Positions 1 to 13,624 are shown, counted from the stretch's first letter. The stretch: DNA of 64,000 nt from Emydura subglobosa (GCA_007922225.1 ML679966.1:59168148-59232147), one strand, 5' to 3'. Notes: a model not told the origin generated them from the letters alone. Numbers and translations: made by a program.

Positions 1-1
1 A

Positions 2-232
2 GTACTGAAAATCTCCACCAGTAATGGACCCAGTCCTTCGCCAGTGCTTTTCTCTAGTCAAGGACATGGATCCAAAGAAGAGGTGACAGGACTAAATGCT
101 TCTCAGACCTTTGATAAACTTACTGAGCATCTTACTGAGTGGCCTAAAAATTCAGTTCCAGAACCCCTGACATTTGTCCCCCCCAAAGGTTTATCTGCAA
201 CCAAAGAAGCTCAGTCCAAATCTATATAATTA
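2..232 (+). other. Open frame at left window edge, possible retrocopy 3' end
   Basis: Reading from base 2, the plus strand stays open for 76 codons until TAA at 230-232, with the left end cut by the window. The composition looks protein-like: hydrophilic, rich in Ser, Pro, Glu and Lys, with segments such as KEEVTGLNASQTFDKL and EWPKNSVPEPLTFVPPKG. There is no splice acceptor consensus that I can place, and an aataaa occurs soon after the stop (about 261). It lies antisense within a RAPGEF2 intron, so a processed pseudogene or a fragment of an unrecognised element is possible. I do not recognise the protein. Chance openness over this length is also possible. Confidence 0.25.
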
Positions 233-3200
233 TATACTGTTGGACACAATGAGCAGCACAATAAAGGTTACAATTGCTCACTGAGTACCAATGCAGTCCA
301 GTGCTGTGGGTCACTTATCAATCTAGTTACCAATATTTTTAAATTAATTCTACAAACAAAGGGAAATGTGTCAGGTACAAGATTGTTTTGCCATGGTTAA
401 ATCTTGAAATATTCATCTTTCCAAATTTTCTCTTCTGAAACTCTTAACATTGACTCTATTCATAACAAAATATCTTAGTCAGTAGGATTTGTCAACAAAC
501 ACTTGTTGATAATGAATCCTGGCAACAATTTGTGTTTCAACATGCTTAAATGCATGGTAAGCTTCTAAACAACATAAAATCCAGAAAAACTAAGTAACAT
601 TACTCTCACTGACCTTGCAACATCACCAAACTGAAAAACAGATTACTGAGAAATTCACAGAAAGGCTTCATTTATTATGTTTTACTGAGTAAGTATTCTA
701 CCTATCTTTATTTTCAAATAGCACTACCTGGGGATCCAAAGATTAAAATCCTCATAGGCTTTATTAAAGTATCCTGATACCCTGAGAAACACAGTTATAT
801 CAGTCTGATATAATCAGACTATTAAATACTTATTATGAGTGGCAAGGTTCCAGCACCTTCAGTAACATTAGTGAAAAAACTGACCTAATGAACATTCATT
901 ATAATAAGGTGCTCTTGTTACAATTCATTGCCTTATAATGTGCTAGTTAAGAAAACATTTATTGTGAAACATAGACTAAATTTCTTTCCTGATAATCACT
1001 CCTTTTTGACTAATATTAACATATTTGGATTTAAGAATTTCCTATATATAATCCAGGGATGACAGAGATGTGGTTAACATAATATAGATATTTAACCAAT
1101 CCAAGTTTATAAAGCCAAAAATATGCTTCCTTAATAAACAATTTGTCAGATTATATGCTGTACTACATTTTGGTATAGTTAATCACATCACTGATTCTGC
1201 AACCAATCCATATGCCCAGCAAGATCAGAGATACGATTTTTCAGATGAGACTACTGCAACAATGGTGCAACATGCTATACACTGTACTAAGACAGTACAA
1301 ACCTTTTCACACGTGGGAAAATGAATAATTAGAAACTTAAGCACAGGACTTCAGCTGACTAAGGGCTGCTCTCATCTCTAACAGACAGACATTCGGCTGC
1401 TTCAGGTACATAGCCTTTAACTGCCAGCCTTATTTGCCGGTGTTTTTATTCTATATTAAAACCTTTTAAGCACAAAACTCTTCATTTATATATTTATATA
1501 AATATATATTTATATTTATATAAACTCTTCTTTGGGCTTGTCGTCTGCTTTTGCTCCTATTATCCTGTGCAACAGAAACAAATGAAGATAGGCAATTGCA
1601 CCTAAGAGCTTTGATTTTCAGAGGGAATTAGAACCTGCAACTCCAATCTTGCAAGTAAAATCAGACCCGATGTTTCTACAATTCGTTAACCATCCAGCAT
1701 CAGCCTCTAAGACAGTATACCAGACTAAATGAACTTCCCCATGTGGGCCCATTTCTACATTCTAGCTACTGGAATATATATGTACAGTAGTCATTGTGAG
1801 AGAAAGATGTGAAAGTGTCTAATCCATTGTGCATTCTTATAAACCTGATTGCTTTAGAAGCACTTAACACCACTTTGGCCACCTATGATATAATAGGAGT
1901 GGCTGGTAGCGCTGCCTATTAAGGTTACCTAACACTTCCCATTATAAGACGCTATTTTCAGCTGATTGTATCTTTACCAAAACTTTAACCATTTGACCTG
2001 AAACAGCACATATCTGCCCCAGGCTGAATTTTTTTTGGAAATTTCAAACAAAAAAGTTCAGTCATTTCCAAGAAAGAGGCTAGGAAAAAATACATTGTTT
2101 TGCTCATGTTAAAAAATTCTGGTGACCTTTTACTTGGAAAGCTCTAGTGCCCCAATGATCTGGAACAGGAAAGTAAAATTTGCCAAGAGGTAGCCTTTGT
2201 GTCAGAGATGTGCCTTTCGTTGTCCCTGTGAAAATCCACCCACATTTAGCCATGTTGTAAACTTTTGAAAAATCGCAATTTATTTATGTTCAGTAGAGAC
2301 TTTGATTTTCGCAACTAAAATCTCCGAAGAGTCCATCCTCACTGAGCATGTCTTCAGCCTCTCACAGCTCCTAATGTTGACCAGACTTCGCATGTGCCAT
2401 CACAACAGAGCAAGTGAGCATACTGTAAGCCCAGGGCTACAGGGATAAAGCCAAACTTTCCCCATTAATTACTGTGTCAGGACAGGGCTGGACACCGGAA
2501 AGGAGTACAGGGAAACAGTCTATCCTGGGCTTTCAATACCTCCCTCCCCCCAACTCCCCGCCTCATAGGCAATGTGGAGGAGGAAACCATCCACTAACTA
2601 AATGTGAGACTAATTTAATTGGCCTTAAGAGAAAGACTACTTCAAAGGGCATGTAAAAGATGGATAAGAATAAGTGGAAGGGACCATTCAATCTAGATGC
2701 ATTGTTTAGTTTGTAGTGGTAAATAAGACCGATGGCAAATAAAAAAATCCACAGCAAGCCTCAATGCATTTTCACTGAGGTGAGCTAATATCGACCAACA
2801 GTGATAGCTAGGTTCTGTAGCAGAAAACAATAGCAGACCTTGCTGAATTTTGTACATGTTCCCCATGTAAACAGATAATCCATGTGACCGCATGATTATA
2901 CTGCCATTACTTTTGTCCTCCTTCCATCTCATGCTGTATCACTCATGTATTACATCTTGTTTCAAATTAAATTGGGTAGAAAAAGAAAAAAATTCAAAAA
3001 TTTTCAGATACATTCACTTTTCTAAGGTGACAGATAAAAACCATTTCTTCTCCAGAAATTAAAAAGAAAAGTCTGTTTCCTCTGCACAGTTCTGTATTTA
3101 TATCTGATTAATATATGTGCTAAGCAATGGTCGTAAAAGAATGTACAAAATTAGAATAGGAAATAAAAATTATCAATTGACAATGATGACTGAAGACTCC

Positions 3201-4006
3201 TCTCATCCCCTGACTCAACAGCTCACTCCCATTCATGTAAAAATAACCAATACCACCCCACATTAGGGTTATCAGACCCAAGCTCTGGTGGACCAAAAGA
3301 GTGAGGTGAGTCAGATGCAGAATTGAGGACCTCACAACATGATGCCAGCAGCCCCACCTGTTTAAACCAGGCACTTCAAATGACTGCAATGGCTACACAA
3401 TCAATCACACAAGGAGAAGGCAACTGAGCTAATCTGCCAGTGAAACATGCCTTTCATTAATACACTGTATTTCAAAGCAATAACTTTCATCCGTTGGACT
3501 AGATTGTGCATACGTGATACCAGTGTAACCAGCAATTCATGAGTTAGTCGTCATGCATGAACAAACATAATGATTATTTCATATCGCAAAGTTTTCAGAA
3601 GAGGGTAAGACAGGGCTTTTTGAATTTAGTTACAGCGTTCGGATTCTAAAGTTAAACAAAAAAAGCCAAGAAAAGGAAAAGGTAAGGTTCTCAAAAGCGA
3701 CGTTTAAGTCACTCACATTTTACATGCTGTATATATTTACCTACACAACTACTGTTAAACAGTTTAATTTCTAAAATACAAGATGGAGGAAGTATGGATA
3801 AATTAGCATTGTATGAGAACCTTAACTTATGCAAGTTCAAAGACAATCTTAACATTGAATAATTATTATTAATATTGTTTAGCATTTCCTTGGCTTTTTT
3901 AAAAGAAAACAAGATACATAAAAGGCTCATGCATTCTAGCATTTAAGTGATCTGAACCAGACTTCACAGACTAATTTTGATTACTTCTGAGGCTTAGTTT
4001 TTGTAA
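233..4006. other. RAPGEF2 intron, no gene seen
   Basis: AT-rich intronic sequence. An AT-only stretch around 1480-1522 is simple repeat. I searched the minus strand for the expected LPADF exon of RAPGEF2 and did not find it. Scattered frames under 90 codons show no coding character. Confidence 0.6.
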
Positions 4007-4235
4007 GTGTAGTTGTAGTCGCATTGGTCCCAGGATTTAAAGAGACCTGTTGGTATATAACTGCTGTTGGTATCTAACAGTATGCTGTTGGTATCTAACT
4101 GCTGTGTAGACATACCCTTGGAGTACCTTTCCCACATATGAAGAACAGCTCTATGTGACTCAAAAGTTTGTCTCTTTCACCAACAGAAGTTGGTCCAATA
4201 AAAGATATTACCTCCCCCACCTTGTCTTTCTAACA
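4007..4235. repeat. Degenerate interspersed repeat with internal tandem unit
   Basis: The left flank (ttggtcccaggattta) and right part (agttggtccaataaaagata followed by ttacctcccccacctt) are pieces of a repeat I recall as common in turtle genomes, lying in opposite orientations. Between them a unit of about 17 bases, gctgttggtatctaac, occurs about three times (4048-4103), followed by gtgtagacataccc, the terminal motif of the foldback MITEs in this window. The element is rearranged; its class is uncertain. Confidence 0.5.
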
Positions 4236-4419
4236 CCACATTAAGGGAGAAATGGTAAATTTGAACCTTTGTATTTTCTATTAATTTGGCTATCAAGACA
4301 TTTTTCTGCAGGGATGGGCTGACGTGGAAACAACAGATCTAGAAAAAGAGTAACTAAAATTATAGGAATTAAGGACATATCTATAAACTTTTAGAACTAG
4401 CAGCAGCAAGTTGGAGCCC

Positions 4420-4530
4420 AAGTCCAAATGTCTACACAGCTATCATTAGCACCATAGCGCGAGCCTGTAGACTTGGGTATTGGGACTTGCTGTCTCGGCT
4501 TTTAAAATGCAATGTAGATATACTCTAATT
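4420..4530. mobile_element. Foldback MITE remnant
   Basis: The segment reads tgtctacacagctat, then agcaccatagcgcgagcc, and ends aatgtagatatactc. This is the decayed form of a palindromic non-autonomous DNA element whose ends read TGTCTACAC / GTGTAGACA. Related copies lie at 29254-29475 and 47780-47996. No coding capacity. Confidence 0.5.
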
Positions 4531-6821
4531 TAAAATTCTTACACATCGAGCTACATCCTGTGAATCCATGACACGCTTGCACTCTGCCATTTGCAAATTG
4601 TTCAGGTGGGTCAAGCTAGGAAAGAGTACCCAGGAAGGTCACCATAAGGGTTTGGAGTTTCCTTCATATTATATAAAATATTGGCAGATGCTAATAGGGC
4701 CTGCTCAGCAGCGTTTTTTCAAATCAGAATATTTTCATATTTACTTGACTCTCAGATCTTGCACTTACCAATAAAGACTATGTGAATTTTTTTTTTTTTT
4801 TTTTTAATACCAAGAAAAAATCTATACCTTGAAACTGAAGTTCTTCACCCTCCAAACCCACTCTCCAATAATTCACTAACCAGTTTTGAGATTTTCCCTC
4901 CTGTTTTCCAAATTAAATCACCTCTGAGCTGAGAATAAGCATGGCAAGTTTCAAATGAAAGCAGAACTTTTCATGTTATGAGCATTGGACAACACAGATT
5001 TAAGCCTATATCAACACTTTCATTTTAATTACTACTTTTGTTAATGCAAAATAAATAAATTTATATACATAAAACTTTGTACTAGGATTATGTCATGAAA
5101 TATGGTTTTTCTCATTTTACATGCATATGGTGATTTCTTTGGGTTACATTTTCTGATTTATCAAAGTATCATTTGAGAGTTTAATTGCTCACTCTTATTT
5201 TCAATTTTAAAAATTACCTAGAATATATTCCTTACGGTGAAATTCTTGATCCATGTGATTACATAAATTTGAAACAACAGTATTAAAGAGGCACAATTTA
5301 TAAAAATGTAGGTCTATAAAGTAACAAGTTCATCCTTTTTCTACCACCACAAGCAATTACTGCATTTTCTTTAGACTCTTACTCTGTTACTAGAGCACGT
5401 CTAGAGCCTTGAAAGTACATACTTTGGAGGGAGAAGTGGAAAAGCAAGAAGAATAATGAAGATGAAAACTTAGTGAACATCAGCACCAAAATGCAATTCA
5501 ATTTGTAGTCTTACAAACATCCTCAATCAGACCTGGTAGAACTTATTGAAGAAGGAGAAGTAGCTCAGCCTCCATGATATTTCAATCTTTCCATTAGTAT
5601 CAAACTCTTTATCGCATCATGAACACCCAAGAGTTTGGAAACGTGAATTGCTTTATTGGGAGAATGAAACAAGGCCATTAAATTCATAACATTCAAGCCT
5701 AATAGCATGAACCAATATAGTTTTCAATAAAAGGTTCCACACTATGTCTGTTACATCCATTAGAGAAGTCTATTCAACTCTTTGTGAGGCATTTCTAGAT
5801 TAATTTCTGCTTTTCTATGCATTTTCAAAGTCACTCCATCTCACCTATCTTGAAAGTGTGAATAAAACATGCCCTTACAAAGTTCCTTCCATCACATCCT
5901 TCCAGTACTTTTCATCTTTAAATGTGCCTCACAAGCAATACACCCTTTCTGAGTATATTCTACTATGTTATGTTCACATGTACATTTTTTACAGGTAGTG
6001 TGAATATTTCTGAATTACTAAACTGAAAACTGTACTGCATAATGTGATAAAACTGTGTATTAAGTAACAGCATTAACTTACAAAATGAATTAAAGCTTCC
6101 AAGGCTTTTCTTTTATAAGAACAATCTACCAACTCACATTTTTGACACTTGAGACTCAGACTCATAAGGTTTGCTGTTCTCACAAACAACAAAGAGTGGT
6201 TGCCTATGGGATTACAGCATGACAAAAGTGTAGCTGACTCATGGGATCAATTATAAAGCACCAGTACTTATGGCTTTTGTTCACTCTAAATTATTCCATA
6301 TTTTCACCAATGGTTTTAAATTTTAAGCAGCTAGTGAGATGAACAGATTATACATATTACCAAACTAGTTTAACTAAGGCATCCTCCCATGCTAGAAACC
6401 TACCACAGTTTGCACCACACTACCGAAATAGACTATCCCCACCATCTCCTATAATATAGGTCACTCACTATATACCTGATGTATGTTTTTTAAAAGTTAC
6501 AAAATACACAAGTGAAAAGTTTAAATAGAATGTTTATAGCCTCTTGACTAAGATAGCCGTCTTAACATTTTTTTAGTTTAAAATTGAACAGTGTAAAAGA
6601 ATCAAGTGATTTATGTTTTTTCTAAAATAAAACACTTAGTATGAAACATAAGCATTTAATAAAAATTTTAACATTGCACCTGCGACAACTTCCCCCCCCC
6701 AAATACCACCATTAAAACCGCAATCATTAAAGCAGATAAATAATAAAAGCAGCAGCTCCAATTTAAAAGCAGTTAACTGTGAAAGGTTATTGACAGAACA
6801 AACAGAATTTGCAACACTTAC
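4531..6821. other. RAPGEF2 intron, no gene seen
   Basis: AT-rich intronic sequence immediately downstream (in transcript sense) of the alternative first exon. It has a poly-T run near 4786-4805 and a C8 run at about 6692. No exon with both splice sites and coding content was found. Confidence 0.6.
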
Positions 6822-6881
6822 TGAATGTTTCTCCTGCTGGCCCATAACTCCATGGTTAGCTGGGATTGCTAGTGGTTTCAT
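6822..6881 (-). CDS. RAPGEF2: RAPGEF2 alternative first coding exon (short isoform start)
   Basis: The coding part of an alternative first exon on the minus strand gives MKPLAIPANHG and VMGQQEKHS, exactly 20 codons ending at donor TCA|gtaagt. I recognise it as the N-terminus of the short RAPGEF2 isoform, which continues with LPADF in the next shared exon. An in-frame TAA lies ten codons upstream (6909-6911), so this ATG is a genuine start. The base at -3 is G, an acceptable initiation context. The exon lies about 21 kb downstream of the 168-nt exon. Use of this start skips the N-terminal cyclic-nucleotide-binding-like region and the microexon. Its 5' UTR and transcription start lie above 6881 and are not resolved. 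The following shared exon was not found in 1-6821. Confidence 0.93.
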
Positions 6882-7400
6882 AACGAAGAAACATATGCTG
6901 AACTGAATTTACACATCATGTACCAATTTCTCATGGATGGAAAGTCACCCTCTACAGCATTACATTACAAAAAGAAGGGGAGGGGGGAGGAACCAAGCTG
7001 GAGCTTAAAGTGTCACTACCACTAAGCTCAAAAAACCTCTCACACTTGTAATACAGAAAAGCAATCCAAACAACAGCGTTCATCTCCATTTTTGTAACAC
7101 TGAAAGTCTAAGCATGTCAGGATGTAAGGAGTCTGATGAAGCCCTAAACATCCAGCCTTCTTCCAATTGAACAAGCCCATTCCCTGAGACTGAAGAATGG
7201 GAGGAAAAGAAAAAGGAGGAAAAAAAAGCTAAAATGGCTGACTGCACAGAGACTCCCTCAAAAAGGCTTAATACTGTATTATATTAGTTAGGTTGTCGGA
7301 ACCAGTCTCCAGCATTCAGCCAAGCATTGTTAATGCTCCTGTTTCATTTCCAATCTCTCTCTCTCTCTCACTCACAATACAGCCCCCTATACAACATACC
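6882..7400 (-). promoter_or_regulatory. RAPGEF2: Presumed 5' UTR and internal promoter of short RAPGEF2 isoform
   Basis: Because a first exon starts just below, its promoter must lie at or above this stretch on the minus strand. The region has a G-rich tract on the plus strand (around 6970-6992, C/T-rich in the sense direction) and a short (TC)n run at 7354-7369. I see no convincing TATA box at a fixed distance and no CpG island, which would suggest a tissue-restricted rather than housekeeping promoter. Placement is inference from the exon, not from a recognised element. Confidence 0.3.
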
Positions 7401-9552
7401 CCCAAAAAAATCAGGGCAGAGCATGCGAATAGGGACCTCCTCCCTGGCTGCTAATGATGCTGACAGAGTGGTGACCAGTGATCTCTGTTCCACTTAACTA
7501 ACCAAGTTTGCACAATTAATCTTAGCAGCATGACATTGATGGACATTTAATTTCATGATGTGTGACCCTCACACTCAAGGCAAGCATGTCTACTACCGAG
7601 AGTCAGTAACAGAAATACAACACAGTTACACACACAAAAACCTAAAGAATCATGAGTCTGAATGTAATACTCCAATATAATTACGTTATTGTGCTTACTT
7701 TGGAAGACCATGGCTGCAGGCAGTTGGCATAGCAACGCACAAGGAAAGCCATTTCCTGGGTAGAAAGAATGCTTCCTTTTCTAAATAAAAAATACCTCTT
7801 AGGATACAAACGGCATTGCTGCTTCCTGCAGAAAGCAAAGACACTGTAGTCTGTCTCTTAACCTGCACAGACAGGCACTCTCAATGCAGTTCTAGTGATG
7901 TAAGTGGATTTCTCTCTCCCTCCCTCTCCCTCTATACACGAAATATTCGACTCAAATGGAAGACACATTCCTTGAGGCTCGCCCCCTCAGATACTTAAAC
8001 CATTTCACTGATTAAGGTAGAGATGGACAATTCAGATAAAGTAACAAGCTCTTGCCTGTATTATATCAGCTTCTGTAGGTCAAGTAAATCTCAGAGGGAA
8101 GGAATCCACTGAGTGCTCGCTCCAAAGTGCATAACTGAAGACAGGGTGGGAATAAGGAGGAAGACTTACTTCAACAAGCTCTAGACTAAAGATGATTTTT
8201 CACCCAGGTGAAGATAAAGAAATGTGTTAACCACCATCTTCCCCCTCCCCCACCCAAACATAACATTGCTGCAAAGCTGTAAAACATCTCTGTCAAGTAT
8301 TTATGAACAGCATAGTTGACAAGCTTTCATGGATTTTGAACAGATAAGAGACTACTCAAATTGCAGATATTTATGGACTGGTACAAGTAAAGTCCTGAAT
8401 TTTCACAAAAACCAATTACAATCATTTTGAAAACAGACTATCCATTAAAACAATGGAGTGTTCAATACAGGTAATATAAAAAGACTAATTTTGGCAGTTT
8501 CAATAATGTAATTCTTGTAAGGAAATTATATTTTAAAATGGAGCAGTTTACCCAGTCACTCCCATAGACAACACATTACTTCCAGTTTTATATCTGCAGT
8601 ATCATAATATAGAGAACCTATAATGCCACAGGAAACATGCTAACACAATAAAATAAATGTCAGCATGTACAAAACAAATTTTTGGAGGGTCACAAACTGA
8701 TGACAGTGGAAACCAAGCCATTGCCAACAAATAAAACCTGCTGTTCAGCCATTCAACTATCATTTTGGTAGAATCTGATCTATGCTACATATTTACAACA
8801 GGTTCCTTAAATAAGAGACCAACATCAGTGAACAGAACAACTTCACAGAACTTTTTTGCTGCTGCTCTTGTAAAAAAAATTAAATACATAGTATATGAAG
8901 CTAAAAGCTATTAAATATGCATAAACACACATGAAAGATGAACCCTGAAAATATTAACATGTATTCTACAGCTGTCTCCACCAAAATAACTCACTCTAGG
9001 TTAATTAGTCTGGCTTGTGACACAGTGATGACTTTCTGTACTAACACTGATTGTTAGCAAATGAGGCTAAAAAATGTAGTGAAAATTAAGTTTAATAAAG
9101 AAGGATTCTGAGGTGACTAAAAATGTATTTAATATCTGGCACTTTTTAAAAGGAATACATTTACCTTAATGGGCCTGTTTAATATAGTATGGGTCTCCTT
9201 GATTTTCTAATACATGTTAAAAGCAGTTCTTTTAAAGCTGAATTATGTAAATTAATCTTGCTACAACTCTATTTTATAAACAAATTTCTGCAAAAGAAAA
9301 AAGCATGGCTATTTACAGGACTTCGCAAATTATCTCAACATTCATCAAAGTGACTGAGAATTTTAAATATTAAATTTAAGTTTCATTCTTGCAAATGTTT
9401 TAGTGCTGGGCACGTGAATTTGAAAATTAAATTCTGCCCACTCATACTGTAAATTATCCAATTTATGAAATTTACAAAATGTAAAACAAGATTATGAAGT
9501 AAAGCAAAAATATTACTTCTTGTCCAAGTAATTAAAAAACACTTATAATTTG
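7401..9552. other. RAPGEF2 intron, no gene seen
   Basis: Unique-looking AT-rich intron upstream (in sense) of the alternative first exon. It could hold promoter-distal elements for that exon, but nothing specific can be recognised. Confidence 0.5.
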
Positions 9553-9760
9553 GCTTCATAGCCTTGTGGCTAGTGCCCTGCACTAACCTGAGTTTGGTGT
9601 TTCAACTCCTGGCTAGTAGGTGATGCGAGCTCTGCCAACGCAAGACATTGCATGTCTAGGTGGGGAAGGAGTGCACCAATCTCCACAGCATGTTATATAT
9701 TAAACTGTACTTGTACATGGAGCTTTACCCTCTGATTTAGGAGTAAAACTGATGGACCTC
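9553..9760 (+). repeat. tRNA-derived SINE-like sequence
   Basis: The stretch catagccttgtggctagtg resembles an RNA polymerase III A box, and ggtgtttcaactcc about 40 bases later resembles a B box. The trailing ggtgatgcgagctctgcc is not tRNA. No cloverleaf can be completed, so it is a decayed SINE rather than a tRNA gene. Family not identified. Confidence 0.35.
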
Positions 9761-12700
9761 AAAAGGAATCCACCCTAGCCATCTATGGTAAAAGCCTGGA
9801 GAGAAATAGGAAAATATGAAATGAACAAAAATATTGGAAGGATGGGAGAAAGGCAGGGAATTCTCAGACTACCTTACCATTTCCTCCAGCTTAATTACTA
9901 AAAACTATTTTGTCACCAACAGCAAATCTCCACTCACATGAGAAAATAAAGCACTGACATTATAAATGAAGAACATCAGAATAGCCTAGCCAAACTGATC
10001 CTTAGTTACTGAAAATGTTTCAGTAACTAAACACTCCCATGAATCACAAACCTGACAAGATGGTCGTCCCTTAAATTTGACAAAAACTGTGCCACCACCC
10101 TCGCTGTAACAAAGTAATAAAACAGTTGTTCACTGTTTCTTGTTCTTGGTATTTAATTATCATTGATAATCACTTTGTTGCTTAATAACATGTATAAAAC
10201 ATCAGATATCAAGTCTCTTGTTTTATCTTCTTTCCCTCTCCCCCACCACCGATCTCCTGATTATCAAATACGCTTCATATGGAGTAATTTTATCTACAAC
10301 TGGTTTTTTTAAATATACCATAATTATACTGTACATAAAATGATTAAGGCAGAAAACTGATCAACATTTTATAAGTTTTAAATCCTATTTCAAATATAAT
10401 TGGATTTCATTAAAAGACCTCTAAAAAGTTCACATATCCTGGATAGTATCCTATCTTAGAGAATTAAGAATAGTTAAGTAAAATGCAACTTTGCTTTAAT
10501 CACAATATTCCAATGACGGACACAGATGAAAGGGAACCAAAAGCAGTGCTCAAGCCAAGTTTAGTTCTTAGTGTTTTGTTTTGTTATAAAGTAGTTATCA
10601 AGTCTTTTAGTCATTCAAACCAAGTTTTCTGTAAGTAGGACTAGAGTTTACAGTCCTCTACAGTCCTCTATTTTGTCCTGCACACAGATTTGAAAGAGAT
10701 GAGTGTAAAGAATGACAAACCAGGTCAGGGACAAAATGCAACGAGGATATGGGTGGGAAGAAAAGGAGAATAGTTAGGTGGGAGCAGATGATAGCAACAC
10801 AAAATTTTCTGAATCCAGAATAGAATATTCTTTTAACAAAACACCTGTTTTTTATCCTTTTCATCCATTCTGAAAATTTGAAGAACACCAGCAACAATAG
10901 CAGTTTATCATCCTAAATGAATGCATGGAAATGGTTTCCTCATTTTCTTTAATACGGTGAAAGGCAAAGGACAAGTTTAAAACTCTTTTTTTAAAAAACT
11001 CAGTATTGTTGGACAAATTTTCTGGTGCCCAAGGGAATATCAAAGTATTTCTATACCATTTTTCCCTCTCGCACCTATGATACGGCTGATAGGAGTGAAA
11101 AATAGCAGGGGAAAAAAGAGAAATTTGCTTAGAATGTTGTAATAAGGAATAAGTTTAAATGTCTCGTATACAATACCAGGCCTTTTCCTATAATGTGCTG
11201 CAGTAGATTTGATCCCTGTAATTTAAATCACGGGGTCACATGATCTTGTCTCAGCCAACTGGGTTATGTTTGGCAATCAATGTTTTATTAAAATAATCCA
11301 GACATACAAATCCACATAAACACCTCTGTGCGACTACTCCAAAATTTACCCACAACTTTTCTCTAAGCACTAAGAAAACTAGACTGAGTAAATAAACTCC
11401 TTATCAAATTCACCATGTAGTGTCTCTTTTGTTAAAATGCTATTACTTAAACCAAAACAATGGATTAAACATGATAAATATCACCACTTCACCTTTTAAA
11501 ACCGACAGGCAGTGGCACTGTTAAATTAATGAAGCTCATTGCAATCAATTAATATCCTGGCAACACCAAAGCTACAGTTACTCCATTGTAATGTCTGCTA
11601 TTTTGATAACCCATTTACTCATGTTACAGAACATTTGAACAAATGCCCTTCTGTTGAGCTATTACTGCAGATGAATCTATAATCCGGATCTAATATAATG
11701 ACAAGACCAGAGCACAGTCAGACTGGTGCCTCAGCTGGGCTTGATGCACTGTGGTTTGCCAATCTTCCCTTTGATTACAGATTGATTTGTCACCTTGTGT
11801 ACTCAGCTCTCAGTTTTTAGTAGAGAAAACATTCTTCTCTTTGCATGTCATATCCCTCAAAACATCAGCAAGGTGCAAAATGTATTAAAAAATATTCTAT
11901 AACCACCATGAAATCTTTATTTCTGACAACTGACAATTGCTTTAGAACAGAAATACGAAGCAACTATGGAACTGCTTGCGGCACTATTGTAATGAGTGTT
12001 AGTGTCCCATTTTCAGGGTTTATAATTTAGCTGGAAAACCTTACTTTAGATAAAACCTTGCCACAAAGACTCAGCATGCAAAAACACTTTTGTATTTTTA
12101 ATTATGCTTCGTTCAAAATACAAGTGTAGTTATTCTGCACAAGTGACCTTTTTTCCATTCACTGTTTTGCACCCCTGTAACTCATATCATGGTTCCACTG
12201 TCTAAAATTTTAATTTGCAAGATTTCTAAAACATATGCCATTAATATTTTACATTATTCTATGCCGTTCAGTCATTTGTGTGAAAATTTCAACTATTCTT
12301 ATTTTAATTTTATATACGTTTTCTATAAAAGCACATTTTTACCATCTACGTAAATCTAGATGCCGTTTAAAGTTATATTATTAACATGATTGGTTTTAAA
12401 GGAAAAGATGATGTATTTTTATTATTACTGTTAAACACTAAAAATTAAACATTTAAATATAATTTGAGATTTATATTACTAGCCATAAAAACAAAATGAC
12501 TAGTTTTAAAAATAATTTCCCTTCAACCATTTTCTTACAATAACCCCCCTGAAAAAGAAATTGTTTTTCCACCTTATAAGCAGATTGCCTCTGTATACTA
12601 GCACTGTTAAATATAATACTGGGTTTTAAGCCCTAGGGTTAGCCCACCTTGAGGGAATTTAGTATACGGCTAAGTTAAGATAAGCAGGACTGTACTTTGC

Positions 12701-13624
12701 ACCTGTAACAGAATCTGTCCTTGACTAGTTCATTCTGACGCACAGGGCCACTTTCTGGATGCCAGTAATTACTGTGAAGTAATAGCTTGTTTCTTTAACT
12801 GGCTCCTTTCCATATCCAAACAGATAACTGGAGTCTCATTGAGTCTGTATGGCTATGAGGTCATCCCATTATTTAGCAGGTTCTCTCACCTTGATAGGTG
12901 GAGAGTAGTTACAAGAATGTATTAATCAGATTGGAAAACAAGAATTTCGATGACAGAATGAAGCCACTAGGATTACTGTGCCTTATCCTGCTTTCTAACA
13001 GTGAAAAACAGCACAAGGTATGGGAGGGGGAAGACGGTGTGAAAGGCATACATGACCCTCTGAGGCGAAGATTGATAGATGACGTTATAAGATTAAAGAC
13101 CCCTGATTCTTTTGCCTTGAAAAGAACATGGCATTTCTCTTTTGTAGTCCATAGGGCTAGCTTTCCTTTATTATATTCCTTGCCTTCATTGTATTGTCTT
13201 TATCATACTCAGCAGTAACGCAAGGAACCTACCAGCCTGTATCTTATTAGACATTAGCTTCAACAAGTTAGCATAAGACTTGAGGCCTATGAACCTTGAA
13301 CAGATAAACAGCCCAAATATTCTAATATATCAAGGCTCAAAGTTCTCAACATTTAACATGGGTCATTTACTTATCCGAGACCTCCATGATACTTTGTGTA
13401 ACTACTCTACAATTAGCTTGTGATTTTTTTTCAAACCTATGTTAACACATCTATTATTTTATTATTATTATTTTGGGTTCAAAATTTAACTGGACAAAAA
13501 TGAAAGGAAGAATCTAGATCCTTATAAACTTAATCAGCTGCGGTCTTATTCTGCACTGAAGTCTCATTTTGTTTCAAAAATTGCTGAACAGATCTGACAC
13601 ACTAAGCACGCCTGTGTTAAAAAC
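9761..13624. other. RAPGEF2 intron, no gene seen
   Basis: AT-rich intron. A small tandem duplication (acagtcctct twice) occurs at about 10651-10670. The frame at 12898-13218 (plus) lacks any recognisable domain. Nothing else stands out. Confidence 0.55.

Noticed and set aside
1..6821. Shared RAPGEF2 exon beginning LPADF
   Set aside because: No matching minus-strand codons were seen; the exon probably lies to the left of the window.
9553..9640. Functional tRNA gene
   Set aside because: A- and B-box-like motifs are present but no cloverleaf can be folded; it is better explained as a SINE.
12898..13218. 106-codon plus-strand frame
   Set aside because: It starts at GTG, has no recognisable domain and no splice or promoter context; its composition is that of the local intron.
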